From CAVPJC01 sp963705155 (GTDB taxonomy: Bacteria > Chloroflexota > Anaerolineae > Anaerolineales > UBA4823): a stretch of 64,000 bases of DNA. Positions 21,376 to 30,426 of this stretch are shown here, piece by piece (the first letter of the stretch is position 1; the number at the start of each line of letters is the position of its first letter). The notes under the pieces are model-generated. The model saw nothing but the letters and a program-made list of their open reading frames with translations. It had not been told where the DNA came from and searched no databases. The DNA is taken from the NCBI GenBank assembly GCA_963705155.1, contig CAVPJC010000005.1, positions 1 through 64,000 of the forward strand, read 5' to 3'. Both the position numbers and the translations under genes were made by a program.

Positions 21376-23901
21376 CTAATCATTCGCATGAAATCGATTG
21401 CTGATCGCCTTGCCGATCTCAACAATCACCAACAGGGTGAGGGCAATCCCGATCACCCACAGCCATTCTTCCAGTGTCAAGGGCACGATCCCGAGCAGAT
21501 CTCTCAAGCCGGGGATCCAGAAGGCCACCAATACTGTCAACAAGCCAGCCAGGACGGCCCAGATCAAAGGTTTGTTGGTGGTAAGCTTGCTCATGCGATA
21601 GATGGGCCGGCGCATACTGCGGTACGCGAAGATATAAACCATCGAATTGATGGCGAAACTGGCAAATACGATGCTCTGTCCCTCCATGGGATTATTGTGC
21701 GCCTGAAAGAAATGTCCAAACAGCGCCAGGGCAAAAATGGCGCTGGTGATGCTGATTACCCCGATCAATGACAGCGCCAGGTGGGTCAGAACTGGCGTCT
21801 TCAATGACCTGGGCTTCTGATCCATGATGCCTTCTTCCTTGGGCTCAAAGCCAAGGACGATATCAGATGGGCCGTCGCAGATCAGGTGAATCCACAGGAT
21901 CTGCGCCACCGCCAACGGAGCCGGCCAACGGAACATCATAGCGATGAAGATGGTCAGCACCTCAGCAAACGAGTTCGACAGGGTGTAGGCAACCACCTTT
22001 TGGATATTGGCAAATATGACACGGCCTTCTTCGATGGCCGCGACGATTGTGCGGAAGTTATTATCGAGCAAGATCAAGTCGGCGGTTTCTTTGGCCACAT
22101 CGGTGGCGCTTCCCACCACCACACCGATGTTAGCGCGCTTTAACGCCGGGGCATCATTCACGCCGTCCCCAATCATGGCGGTGATCTCACCTTCTGCTTG
22201 TAAGGCACGGACGATGCGGAATTTATCTTGCGGCCGGATCCGCGAGAATACCGCCGTCTTCTTGACCTGTTCCTGAAGCTGCTCATCGGTCAACCCGGCA
22301 ACATCACCGCCTTCCAGGGTTTGATCGCCCTCTACCATCAAGCCAATACTGCAAGCGATCCGTTCCGCCGTGCGCCGGTAATCACCGGTGATCATCTTGA
22401 TCTGGATGCCAGCGTGCTGAGCAACCTGGATCGCGTTCACTACGCCATCACGCACGGGATCTTCCATCCCGAGCAGTCCAATCCAGGTATATCCACTGTA
22501 ATTCTCCATGACTCCATCCCGGCGGTAAGCCAACCCCAAAAGCCGCAGACCCTCTCCAGCCCACTCATCCACCTGCGCCAGGATCCGATCACGCTCTCCG
22601 GTCGTAACATCGCACATTGCCAGCACGATCTCCGGGGCTCCTTTCAGGAAGTAATACCGTTCACCCTGAAACACATTGCTTGTCACGGCGGTGATCATGT
22701 ACTTCGTTTCACTCGTAAACAATTCCTCAGCCAACCGCTCCGAGCTATCGAACAGCTCCTGGGGACTGCCAGGCATTTGCTTCTCGGCATATTCCCACAG
22801 CGCAATATCCACCGGGCCTTCGAGGTTGTTGCACAGCACCATGGTTTGCCAGGCGCGCACCTCATCGAGAAGATCAGCGCGGTTTACGCGCATACGCCCT
22901 TCAGTGAGTGTGCCGGTTTTGTCGGTGCAGATCACGGTCACCGAACCGAGCGTTTCCACAGCCAGTAGCTTCTTCACCAGGCCGTTGCGCTTGAGGATCT
23001 TACGCATGCCCAGCACAAGAATTACCGTCACGGCAATCAGCAGCCCCTCGGGCACAGCAGCAATTGCCAGGATGATGGATGTGCGCAGCATATCCAGGAA
23101 CCCACGGCCCATGACCAGCCCCACGAGCAGGATCACCAGTGTGAAGGTCACCACGATATAGGTCAATGATTTGCTGAATGCTTTTAGCCGCACCTGGAGG
23201 GGGGTATCTTCCTCTATGTGTTCGCTCAGGCTGGCTGCAATCTGCCCCAGCTCGGTATTCGTACCCGTGCTGGTAACGCGCAAAATCCCCCGTCCTGTAA
23301 CAACCGTTGTGCCCATGAACACATGCGCGTGAGCATCCACGGCATTCTCGGGTGGACCACCATCGACCCTGCCTGCGGCATGTTTATTCACCGGCTCGCT
23401 CTCGCCTGTCAGGATGGCTTCGTCTATGGATAATTTGGTGGCTTCGACAAGCTCGCCATCTCCAGGGACTTTTTCGCCTGCATTGAGCACTACCAGATCC
23501 CCCGGTACCAATTCCCACACTTCCACTTCCTCACGCATCCCATTGCGGATCACGGTGGTGGATGGCCTGAGCAAGCCTTTCAAGGCAACATACGTGCGCT
23601 GCGCCTGGTATTCCTGGATAAAGCCCAGGATCACATCAATCACGACTACCGCCATGATGATCGCGAAGTCGCCGAATTCGCCCACAACTAGGGAAACCCC
23701 GGCAGCAGTCAGGATGATGTACACCAGCGGGCTTTTGAGCTGGTTGAATAAAATCGTCCAGGCTGAAACGCCTTTTTCGCCTGGCAAACGGTTTTCGCCA
23801 AATTGCTGACGGTACTCTACGACTTCGTCAGCAGTCAGGCCGGTTAACACAGCGCGTTTATGAGCACTATCTGTATTCGGGGCAAAAGTCAATGTGTTCA
23901 T
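21376..23901 (-). CDS. P2-type cation-transporting ATPase with His/Cys substitutions in M6
   Basis: This intact 841-residue P-type ATPase has the actuator TGES, the phosphorylation site DKTGTLTEG, the hinge GDGVNDAPA, and PEGL in membrane helix 4, as in Ca2+/Mn2+ pumps. Helix 6 reads WIHLICDGPSD. In SERCA-type Ca2+ pumps the same place reads V-N-L-V-T-D-G, with Asn, Thr and Asp as ligands. Here Asn and Thr are replaced by His and Cys while Asp is kept, which suggests a softer metal such as Mn2+ or Zn2+. It lies 60 bases downstream of an ArsR-family gene with an SmtB-type metal site, which supports metal-induced expression. Metal identity is inferred. It could still be a Ca2+ pump. Confidence 0.9.
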   Translation of the reverse strand: MNTLTFAPNTDSAHKRAVLTGLTADEVVEYRQQFGENRLPGEKGVSAWTILFNQLKSPLVYIILTAAGVSLVVGEFGDFAIIMAVVVIDVILGFIQEYQAQRTYVALKGLLRPSTTVIRNGMREEVEVWELVPGDLVVLNAGEKVPGDGELVEATKLSIDEAILTGESEPVNKHAAGRVDGGPPENAVDAHAHVFMGTTVVTGRGILRVTSTGTNTELGQIAASLSEHIEEDTPLQVRLKAFSKSLTYIVVTFTLVILLVGLVMGRGFLDMLRTSIILAIAAVPEGLLIAVTVILVLGMRKILKRNGLVKKLLAVETLGSVTVICTDKTGTLTEGRMRVNRADLLDEVRAWQTMVLCNNLEGPVDIALWEYAEKQMPGSPQELFDSSERLAEELFTSETKYMITAVTSNVFQGERYYFLKGAPEIVLAMCDVTTGERDRILAQVDEWAGEGLRLLGLAYRRDGVMENYSGYTWIGLLGMEDPVRDGVVNAIQVAQHAGIQIKMITGDYRRTAERIACSIGLMVEGDQTLEGGDVAGLTDEQLQEQVKKTAVFSRIRPQDKFRIVRALQAEGEITAMIGDGVNDAPALKRANIGVVVGSATDVAKETADLILLDNNFRTIVAAIEEGRVIFANIQKVVAYTLSNSFAEVLTIFIAMMFRWPAPLAVAQILWIHLICDGPSDIVLGFEPKEEGIMDQKPRSLKTPVLTHLALSLIGVISITSAIFALALFGHFFQAHNNPMEGQSIVFASFAINSMVYIFAYRSMRRPIYRMSKLTTNKPLIWAVLAGLLTVLVAFWIPGLRDLLGIVPLTLEEWLWVIGIALTLLVIVEIGKAISNRFHAND

Positions 23902-23961
23902 ATATATTCTTGATTGTGCCAGGATAGTGTCTGGATCAATAATTAACGTGTCTGCAAGATG

Positions 23962-24261
23962 CTATTTTTCTAGTACGTGCCTTACTCCCTGCTGGAACAG
24001 CGCAATGATGTGCGGGTCATCGACAAAGTAGTAGACCTCTTTGCCATCGCGTCTGGATTTGACAAGGCGCATCTGCCGGAGACCACGCATATGATGCGAC
24101 ACGGCTGAATTTGTTACGCCGACCAGTTCAGCAAGGGCTGAGATATTCATTTCCTGCTCTACAATGCCAGAAAGGATTTGCACCCGGCTGGTATCACTGA
24201 AGGCGCGAAATAGTTCTGCCACATGGGCGGCGGTGTGCTCGTCGAGGATAAATGGTTTCAT
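23962..24261 (-). CDS. ArsR/SmtB-family metal-sensing repressor with an alpha5-type site
   Basis: This winged-helix repressor of about 99 residues starts at 24261, directly after a perfect AGGAGG. The recognition helix lies in VTNSAVSHHMRGLRQMRLV. The alpha3 Cys motif (ELCVCDL) of ArsR/CadC sensors is missing. The C-terminal helix instead carries DPH-x10-H-x2-E (DPHIIALFQQGVRHVLE). This is the spacing of the four Zn2+ ligands in SmtB (Asp, His, His, Glu) and CzrA. It should therefore repress without metal and release DNA on Zn2+ or a similar ion. Two matching operator palindromes lie upstream. The P-type ATPase downstream is its likely target. Confidence 0.9.
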   Translation of the reverse strand: MKPFILDEHTAAHVAELFRAFSDTSRVQILSGIVEQEMNISALAELVGVTNSAVSHHMRGLRQMRLVKSRRDGKEVYYFVDDPHIIALFQQGVRHVLEK

Positions 24262-24283
24262 ATACCTCCTTATCGTGCAAACA

Positions 24284-24301
24284 ATTGAATAGATGTTCAA
24301 T
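24284..24301 (-). promoter_or_regulatory. ArsR/SmtB operator copy 1 (ATTGAA-N6-TTCAAT)
   Basis: This perfect 6+6 dyad contains TGAA-N6-TTCA, the known core of SmtB/CzrA-type operators. It lies 23 bases upstream of the arsR start codon, downstream of the predicted -10. Bound repressor would block transcription and initiation. Confidence 0.75.
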
Positions 24302-24311
24302 CGTTAGTATT

Positions 24312-24340
24312 ATATTATCACAAATTGGATGTGAGTTCAA
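24312..24340 (-). promoter_or_regulatory. Predicted sigma70-type promoter of the arsR-ATPase operon
   Basis: On the minus strand TTGAAC (24340-24335) and TAATAT (24317-24312) are separated by 17 bases. A TATAAT also lies at 24314-24309 but at a 20-base spacing. The promoter lies between and over the two operator palindromes, as expected for a repressed metal-resistance promoter. Confidence 0.55.
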
Positions 24341-24341
24341 T
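24324..24341 (-). promoter_or_regulatory. ArsR/SmtB operator copy 2 (ATTGGA-N6-TTCAAT)
   Basis: This near-copy of the first operator has one mismatch in one half-site. It begins exactly 40 bases from the first copy, so both face the same side of the helix. It overlaps the predicted -35 box. Confidence 0.65.
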
Positions 24342-24492
24342 ACTTAAATTGGAATCTTTATCTAAAGCACATGCCTATTAAATTTCAAAGGCAATTCTCT
24401 TGCACCTTCATGAAAATTATCGACCATCCAAAACGTCTTCCATCCGGGTTTTTGGATATCCACTATACCCAAAGTGTCCTAGGGAGCGTCAA

Positions 24493-24523
24493 AAAAATCT
24501 CGGAGTTTCGCTCCGAGATTTTT
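24493..24523 (-). terminator. Strong (bidirectional) rho-independent terminator
   Basis: A perfect 13-base stem (AAAAATCTCGGAG with its complement) closes on a TTTCG loop and is flanked by A- and T-runs on either side. It can therefore terminate in both directions. It lies 77 bases beyond the stop of the minus-strand TIGR03987-like gene and protects the arsR operon from read-through. Confidence 0.9.
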
Positions 24524-24600
24524 ATGCATGTCTGTCACACCGTGGAGAAGATTGCAGTTCTACATGGCCACGGGTTTAGCCGGGATATTATTAGAAGATT

Positions 24601-24972
24601 TCAGGACAAATTCCAAATCATCGGGCTGAGGTAAGGGATCAACCAGATCAACCATACGATGAGGCTGAACTTGTGGAAGTTGTTAATTGCGTTTTCATCC
24701 CTTTTGATGAGCACCAGGGTAGCCCAAATTGCGTGGATCAACATGAGCACTATGGCAATCACACCGGTCACTCCATGAATATCGAAGGTTAACCCGCCTG
24801 CCATATCAACCATCAGGCCTGTTCCCCAGGTGTCGCACACCAGGCCCAACCAGAAGAATGCCAGATGCCATGTCTTCAGCATACCCTGGAAACGCTCACT
24901 CCAAACGCCGATAGAGTAAAAGACCAATGCCAGGCTGATGATGATCATGGGTGCGCTGCTTGTTCCTGTCAT
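24601..24972 (-). CDS. Small four-helix membrane protein, TIGR03987/HsmA-like
   Basis: This 123-residue protein has four predicted membrane helices. The sequence HLAFFWLGLVCDTWGT and the conserved ending IPYLSPMIWN match what I recall of the TIGR03987 (HsmA-like) family, which has no firm biochemical role. His and Asp residues within helices (AFFWLGLVCD, MLIHAIW) could suit a heme or metal site, but that is a guess. The start at 24972 has AGGG upstream. It is a single-gene unit with its own terminator, divergent from the next plus-strand operon. Confidence 0.65.
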   Translation of the reverse strand: MTGTSSAPMIIISLALVFYSIGVWSERFQGMLKTWHLAFFWLGLVCDTWGTGLMVDMAGGLTFDIHGVTGVIAIVLMLIHAIWATLVLIKRDENAINNFHKFSLIVWLIWLIPYLSPMIWNLS

Positions 24973-25010
24973 AGATTATCCCTGCTTATTATAAGGTCTT
25001 TTCATATCTC

Positions 25011-25039
25011 TTGACAAATAAACCAAAAGGTTGTATGAT
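25011..25039 (+). promoter_or_regulatory. Sigma70-type promoter, TTGACA-N17-TATGAT
   Basis: A consensus -35 (25011-25016) and a five-of-six -10 (25034-25039) are spaced by 17 bases, 55 bases upstream of the start at 25094. This is one of the best promoter matches in the window. It should drive the membrane protein and winged-helix regulator pair. Confidence 0.8.
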
Positions 25040-25060
25040 GCAAATATCATTGTGATACAA
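25031..25060 (+). promoter_or_regulatory. Candidate operator TTGTAT-N18-ATACAA over the -10 box
   Basis: This 30-base imperfect dyad with perfect six-base ends starts three bases before the -10 and covers the likely transcription start. Its place suggests repression, possibly by the winged-helix protein encoded second in the same operon. No binding data can be inferred beyond position and symmetry. Confidence 0.45.
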
Positions 25061-25093
25061 AGTAAATGATAACACAAAGAAGGAGGGGCGCAT

Positions 25094-25747
25094 ATGACCA
25101 CCGTTCTGGATCTCAAACAAATCGAACGCAAGGCCTTCCGCTCGACCTATCAGGATGGCCTTTGGGATATGTACGCGGGGGCCGTTGTGATGGCGATGGC
25201 GATTTTTATATATCGACCAGAAACCGGGTATTCTCCGACCAATATCATCATCGCTGTGTTGGCCATTACATTGGCGGGCAGCCTTTTCTGGGCAGGAAAG
25301 AAATTCATCACGCTGCCGCGGATGGGGCAGGTGCGTTTTGGGCCAGCACGCCAACAAAAGAAAAAGACCCTGGCAATCATCCTCGGTATTGTGGTGCTCA
25401 TCCAGGTAGGGTCTGTAGGACTGCAAATCTTCCGCTGGCTCACCCCCGAGGTGAGCCCAAAAGAAATTGGCTTTTTCGGCAATTACAGTCTGGAGCACCT
25501 GGCCGTTGCCTCATTGGGATCGCTCTTCGTTGGTCCCTCCATGATGATCATCGCCTATTTCAATGATTTTCCGCGTGGATACTATATTGCTGTGATGATG
25601 TCGCTGTCTGTTTTTCTGATGATCTTAATCAACCAACCGGTATATCCAGTGTTGATCGGCGGGCTGATTTTCTTGCCGGGGTTGGTGCTATTCATCCGCT
25701 TTTTGAAAAAGTACCCGTCTCCGTTGGGAGATAACCTCAATGGGTGA
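25094..25747 (+). CDS. Uncharacterised integral membrane protein (about 6 helices)
   Basis: This 217-residue protein has GAAGGAGG upstream of its start. Hydrophobic segments lie near residues 26-42, 50-67, 92-110, 130-150, 160-180 and 183-203. No known enzymatic motif is seen. It is followed, with an 8-base overlap, by a small winged-helix regulator. This pairing of a small multi-spanning protein with a DUF-type winged-helix regulator is common in bacteria, and the regulator often controls its partner. Function is unknown. Possible roles include stress sensing or transport. Confidence 0.7.
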   Translation: MTTVLDLKQIERKAFRSTYQDGLWDMYAGAVVMAMAIFIYRPETGYSPTNIIIAVLAITLAGSLFWAGKKFITLPRMGQVRFGPARQQKKKTLAIILGIVVLIQVGSVGLQIFRWLTPEVSPKEIGFFGNYSLEHLAVASLGSLFVGPSMMIIAYFNDFPRGYYIAVMMSLSVFLMILINQPVYPVLIGGLIFLPGLVLFIRFLKKYPSPLGDNLNG

Positions 25748-26066
25748 AATCGACGGCAGTCCTAATCCATCCAGGTGGGCTGATATCGACCGGATGGTGC
25801 ATGAGCCAGCCAGGCTGGCGATCATCGCCTTGCTGTACGTGGTTGAGAGCGCCGATTTCACTTTCTTGATGAACCAGACCGGGCTTTCATGGGGGAATTT
25901 ATCGGCGCACATGAGCAAGCTGGAAGATGCTGGCTACCTTGAAGTTGAAAAAAGTTTTAAAGGCCGGCGACCCAACACAAACCTGCGCCTGACACCGGCC
26001 GGCCGGAGTGCGTTTCAGGAATACCGCAACAACCTGAAGCAGATACTGGATGAACTGCCTGACTGA
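25740..26066 (+). CDS. Winged-helix transcriptional regulator (MarR/ArsR-like, HTH_27 type)
   Basis: This 108-residue DNA-binding protein contains the segment HEPARLAIIALLYVVESADF and the recognition helix WGNLSAHMSKLEDAGYLEV. The wing is KGRRPNTNLRLTPAG, followed by a C-terminal dimerisation helix. This layout is typical of short single-domain regulators with pattern N-L-S-x-H-x-x-K-L-E. It overlaps the membrane-protein gene by 8 bases, so the two are translationally coupled. It probably acts on the dyad at 25031-25060. The inducer is unknown. Confidence 0.85.
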   Translation: MGEIDGSPNPSRWADIDRMVHEPARLAIIALLYVVESADFTFLMNQTGLSWGNLSAHMSKLEDAGYLEVEKSFKGRRPNTNLRLTPAGRSAFQEYRNNLKQILDELPD

Positions 26067-26108
26067 ATCTGACAGAAAAAGAGAGCCCGCCTGCCTCGGA
26101 AAAACCAC

Positions 26109-26132
26109 GTTGACGTCTTGACTCACGTCAAC
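26109..26132 (-). terminator. Probable terminator for the BTAD regulator gene
   Basis: The arms GTTGACGT and ACGTCAAC form a perfect 8-base stem with an 8-base loop. On the minus strand it is followed by GTGG and five T residues. It overlaps the stop codon of the regulator gene. The T-run offset makes it a moderate rather than strong terminator. Confidence 0.5.
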
Positions 26133-29100
26133 CTTTGGGAAGATCAGCCGACCTGTCTATGATGGCTGCTATCACCACGTCCAACTTTAATCCCTGGCCA
26201 GATTGGATAGCTGCCTGTACCGCCTCCTCAGGCAAGTTGCGCGCAGCCCTCTCCAGCATGGCCCGGGCTTGTTTCTTGGTCTCATTCCAGGAAACCGGAT
26301 GGTTGCGGATAAAGGCAGCCAGCTCGATAGCTTGCTCGAATTTGCCCTCCTGCGATTAAACAAATTGGCTCGACCAGCAGAGCAATCAATGAAAGCTCAT
26401 CTTCCCCCCAGTCGCGTGTCCTGGTCAGTACTTTGTGCAATTCAAGACGCGCCTGTTCCCGCTTCTCCAGGCAGGCTATAGCCTGGGCGCGCTTGGCACT
26501 CGCCTGCGCCATACTCCAGTCATGGTTGTCTTGTGTAGCATACCTGACGAATTGCTCATAGCGCGCCAGGGCATCCGAATATCGAGCTTCTTCAAAAGCA
26601 ATATCCCCGTAAGCCCGCTCGTAATACCCGAAAGCTAATGTCATGTTTAGCTGTTTAAAACCTGTATAGGCTTCCTCATAGAGGAGCATGGCTTTCTGTG
26701 GTTGCCCGAATACCCGGTAAATATCACCTAATTCAAACAACCCCCAGTAAAAATCGGAGAGGCTATTATGCTTTTTTATCAATTCCAGGCTGCGATATTG
26801 TGTTTCAAGCGCATGCTCATAAGTGCTGTAACGCACGGCACGCAAGCTTTCCCAGTGCATGTTAATTGCGAGAATGCGTGTATTGCCAACCCGTTCAAGA
26901 GCCCGCTGCGTTTCATGGTGGACGGCAAAACCTTGCTCGATCATCCCTTCTCGAAAATATAATCCCGTTAAGGTCAGGAAATTATATATCCCACGAGATT
27001 CATCTCCTAATTTATTATAGAATTGCTTTGCCTGCTGGAGATGCTCCAAAATTACCGGCACGGGTTGTTTTTGTTGGGTGGCATGGCTCCCCATCAATTC
27101 AGCGACAACTCCCTGCTCGTAATAAACGCCCAGGTTTTTGAAGATTTGTGCAGCTTCGACGAGCGCCGCTTCATCGAACGTGTACATCCCCCAGCGATTT
27201 GATTGGATCAAAAGGGCAACGCCCAACTTCCAGGGGTTATTTTCATTCCGTAGCCGCGCAATGGCTTTTTCAAACTCTGCCTCAGCACCCGGATCGATGT
27301 TCCTGGCGTGAACCAGGCCTGCCAGCAGTACAAACCAGAAGCCCATTGGCTCTGCCAGTTGATGCTTCATAACAAACTGCCAGGTGGAAGCCACCCGTTC
27401 AAGAGGGTTATGGTCTTTGATATATTCGCTCTCTTCAGAATATACTTCCAGCGTGCTGATAATCGCAAAGGCCAAAGGCTCGTCCATCTCTGCACCGGCT
27501 GCCAGCTTGAGCCGGGCTTCCCGCAGCCAGGGGATCATATCGTTGACGCGCTCAAGGATCGTGCCAATGTGGAATAGTCCCAGAGCGAACGAATCGACGA
27601 GTTCTCCCCACCGGCGTTCAGAAACCAGCCAATCCCAGGCGGCCTTGATGTTGGAATTTAATTCCTCCTCAAAAGCCACCATCCCGGCAACCTGTTCAGC
27701 GCCTTGCATGCGCAGAGATTGTTCGGCAATAAAACTGGAAAAGTAGGCCGCGTGGCTGTCATGAGCGTCTTTCCATTCACCCGGGTTCGTTTTGAGCTGT
27801 TCCTGCCCGTAATGCCGTAATAACTCGTGTAACTGGAATCGACCGCCGTCGATCTGTTGTAGCCAGGATTTGTTTGCCAACCCTAAAAGCGTGCGGAGCG
27901 ACGCTCTGCTGACCTGCTGCGCGGCTTCGCGGGAGAAACTTCCCACGAAAACACACAAGCGCTGTAACGCGGTTTGCTCTCCATCGCTCAACAATTTCCA
28001 GGATGACTTCGAAGACTGCCCGGATACTGCGCTGGCGGTCGGGCACACCAACCTGGCTGGTTTCCAGAAAATCCAGGCTGCGGGAAATCTCGGCGGCAAT
28101 CTCGGCAGGAGGGAGAAGCTCCAACCATGCCGCAGCCAATTCCAATCCCAACGGCATTCCCTGAACCAGGCGGCAAATTTCGAGCACCGGCTTCACGTTG
28201 GCTTTCGTCAGCGTAAAGCCTGGATGGACGCGACGAGCACGGTCCAGGAATAACAATACTGCGCTAAAGGGTTTAGCCTGGGTTTCAGGGTCCTCCCAGG
28301 CAGCCGCCTCGCTGGCATCCGGGGTATGCATCCCGCCCACCAGGTACAATTGTTCCCCCTGCACGTTCAAGCGTACGCGCGATGTTACCAGCAATTTGAC
28401 TCCCGGCGCATTCGCCAGGATGTCTGCCAGCAGGTCTGATGCTTCGAGAAGGTGCTCGAAGTTATCTAAAACCATGAGCAGCTGCTTCTCTCGTAAAAAA
28501 TTGAGCAGCTGCTGGTATGGGCGCTCTTCCCGGTAAAATGAAAATTCGAGTACCTTTGCCAATGCCGGGAGCACTGCTTCAGCCGTTGGCACTGCCGCGA
28601 GCGAGGAAAAATACACGCCGTCAGGAAACAAATCCCCAATCTCCGACGCAGCCTGAATCGATAAACGCGTCTTGCCGGTTCCGCCAGGGCCGGTCAGGGT
28701 AATAAGTTGATGTGTGGGGTCTGACACCAGGGTTTTGATCTGCTCGACTTCGCTCCTCCTACCGATGAACGGGGTAGGCATCACAGGCAAATTAAGGGTG
28801 GGGCGGGTTTCCACAGCTAAGGAAGGCGGTGCATTTTCAATGGAGGCGATGCGCACCTCCCCCTGCAAGATTGTTTCGTACAGTTTTGTTGTTTCGGGCT
28901 GAGGTGGGATGCCGAGCTCAGATTTCAATATCTGGACACAAGCTTCATACTGGCGGATGGCAGCGGTACGGTCGCCCAGCCCGGAAAGAAGGCGCATGAT
29001 GGCGCAGTGGGCGGTTTCATTGAGCGAGTTGAGGGCAAGCCAGCGGCGGGCGAAGGGGAGAGCGAGAGTGTATTCTCCTGCCAGGGTGTGAGCCCGGGTC

Positions 29101-29582
29101 AATTTTTCGAGCGCCCCGGCAAATTCGCGGCGGAAATACTCGACCTGTTGGAATTGCCAGTCCTCAAATGAGGCGGTGTCAGCCACCTGGAACCCTTCCA
29201 GGAAGTCGCCCCGGTACAGGGTGACAGCGTCTGTCAAGGCGGTAACACTGCCTGGAGTGGTATGGCTCAATTTATCGAAGAAAGCCGTGTCCAACCAGAG
29301 CTCAGGCGTTGTTTGGATGGAGACGCGTTCCCTGTCAACGCTAATCCAGCCGGTTCCCAGCATCTGATTGAGCTCCCATAACGTGCGGCGCAGATAGGCA
29401 TAGGCGCTATCGCGCTCGTAATCGGGCCAAAGCAACGCAGCCAGGTGGTCGCGGGAATGGCTTTTCCCGCTGATGGCCAGGTAGGCTAGGAGCGCGATGG
29501 CTTTGCGCCGATCCGTCTTAACGGCATTGCCGTCAATTTTGATTTCCGGTGGGCCGAGCAAGGCGATCGCGAGCCTGGGCAT
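26128..29582 (-). CDS. BTAD/SARP-type transcriptional regulator with NB-ARC ATPase and TPR domains, two frameshifts
   Basis: This regulator has about 1150 residues. Residues 1-95 form an OmpR-like winged helix (ALLWPDYERDSAYAYLRRTL). Residues 95-240 form the bacterial transcriptional activator domain. An NB-ARC/AP-ATPase module follows, with Walker A LTGPGGTGKTRLS and Walker B LLMVLDNFEHLL. The last 600 residues are helical TPR-like repeats. This is the AfsR-like plan, in which ATP binding and a TPR-sensed signal control DNA binding. The frame changes near 28010 and 26365, and after the second the real stop is at 26128. It diverges from a ParB-like gene, and direct repeats in the gap may be its site. 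The signal is unknown. Confidence 0.87.
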
Positions 29583-29674
29583 ATCCCCATTATAAATTGT
29601 TTTCGGACAAAAAAGCCCAAAATTCTTACCTGGTGCAATCAATCCTGCAGATTCCGTATCCGCTTGAAAGGATA

Positions 29675-29705
29675 CCGAAACGGAAACCGAAACGCGGCGA
29701 AAACG
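29675..29705 (-). repeat. Three direct repeats (C)CGAAA(A)CG, possible SARP/BTAD binding site
   Basis: CCGAAACG occurs at 29675 and 29687 and a related CGAAAACG at 29698. The starts are 12 and 11 bases apart, about one helical turn. SARP-type activators are known to bind direct repeats with about 11-base spacing near the -35 box. The repeats lie in the 232-base gap between the divergent BTAD and ParB-like genes. Confidence 0.45.
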
Positions 29706-29814
29706 CAGCCGAATACGAGGGTGAAACGCTCTATTTGTAAACTAAAGGCACAACAAACAAGTCACGCAACAATCAGCCAGCACCAGATTGTCTTCTGAAG
29801 CGAAGGAGTGCACA

Positions 29815-30279
29815 ATGATTACAAACTTACAGGCCACAATGATCGACCGCTGTGGAACCGGGATGGGTGCACACGCCGAAGCTCGCCGGATTGCCGCGAT
29901 GCTGTTTGAACGTGTTTATGGACGAGGCTTACTCAACCAGCTGTTTGGGAAAATTACCGGCAAGACGAGCAAACTGCGCACGTTATCCCACCAGCCTGAA
30001 GCCGCCTCCCGAACAATCCGCACGGTGGTTGTGCCTCTGGAAAAGATCGTGGGCACCGAAGGTCGCAACGATGATTTCGATGCCGATTTCCGCCCGTTGA
30101 AGAAGCACATTCGAGACCGGTGGATTAACATCGCCGCCGCCCGCCGCACCGGGATTGTGCTGCCGGCTGTGGAACTGGTGCAGGATGGGGACGAATACTA
30201 TGTGCGGGACGGGCATCACCGGATTTCGGTCGCCAGGATGATGGGGCAGCTGGAAATCGATGCCCGTTTAGTGAACTGA
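29815..30279 (+). CDS. ParB/sulfiredoxin-fold domain protein
   Basis: This 154-residue protein has its start at 29815, preceded by GAAGGAG. The C-terminal part holds VRDGHHRISVARMMG, the D-G-H-R type signature shared by ParB N-terminal nuclease-like and sulfiredoxin folds. In those folds it binds nucleotide or phosphate. The N-terminal 60 residues are basic and lack known motifs. A partition role is unlikely because no ParA or ParB DNA-binding domain is present. It is transcribed away from the BTAD regulator and may be its target. No enzymatic function can be assigned. Confidence 0.7.
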   Translation: MITNLQATMIDRCGTGMGAHAEARRIAAMLFERVYGRGLLNQLFGKITGKTSKLRTLSHQPEAASRTIRTVVVPLEKIVGTEGRNDDFDADFRPLKKHIRDRWINIAAARRTGIVLPAVELVQDGDEYYVRDGHHRISVARMMGQLEIDARLVN

Positions 30280-30426
30280 CCAGGCAGCCTGCACCAATGG
30301 TCAGTTCAGCGTTGCAAGGGAGATGAGCCTATAATTTTTCGGTTGGTTCAGAGCTTGATGAACCGGGAGGCAATTTGTAGCGGCGCTGGGATTGTTTCGA
30401 TATCTAAAGGCGCAATGACAGAGCGC

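Larger units (their letters stand above)
24262..24600. other. Intergenic region holding the ArsR promoter, two operators and a terminator
   Basis: This 339-base gap has no gene I can support. It contains the promoter and two ArsR/SmtB-type palindromes near its left end, and a strong hairpin near 24493-24523. The stretch between about 24345 and 24490 shows nothing recognisable. Confidence 0.7.

Noticed and set aside
22228..22968. Plus-strand open frame of 246 codons
   Set aside because: It lies antisense to the conserved P-type ATPase, including its phosphorylation domain, and has no protein-like features.
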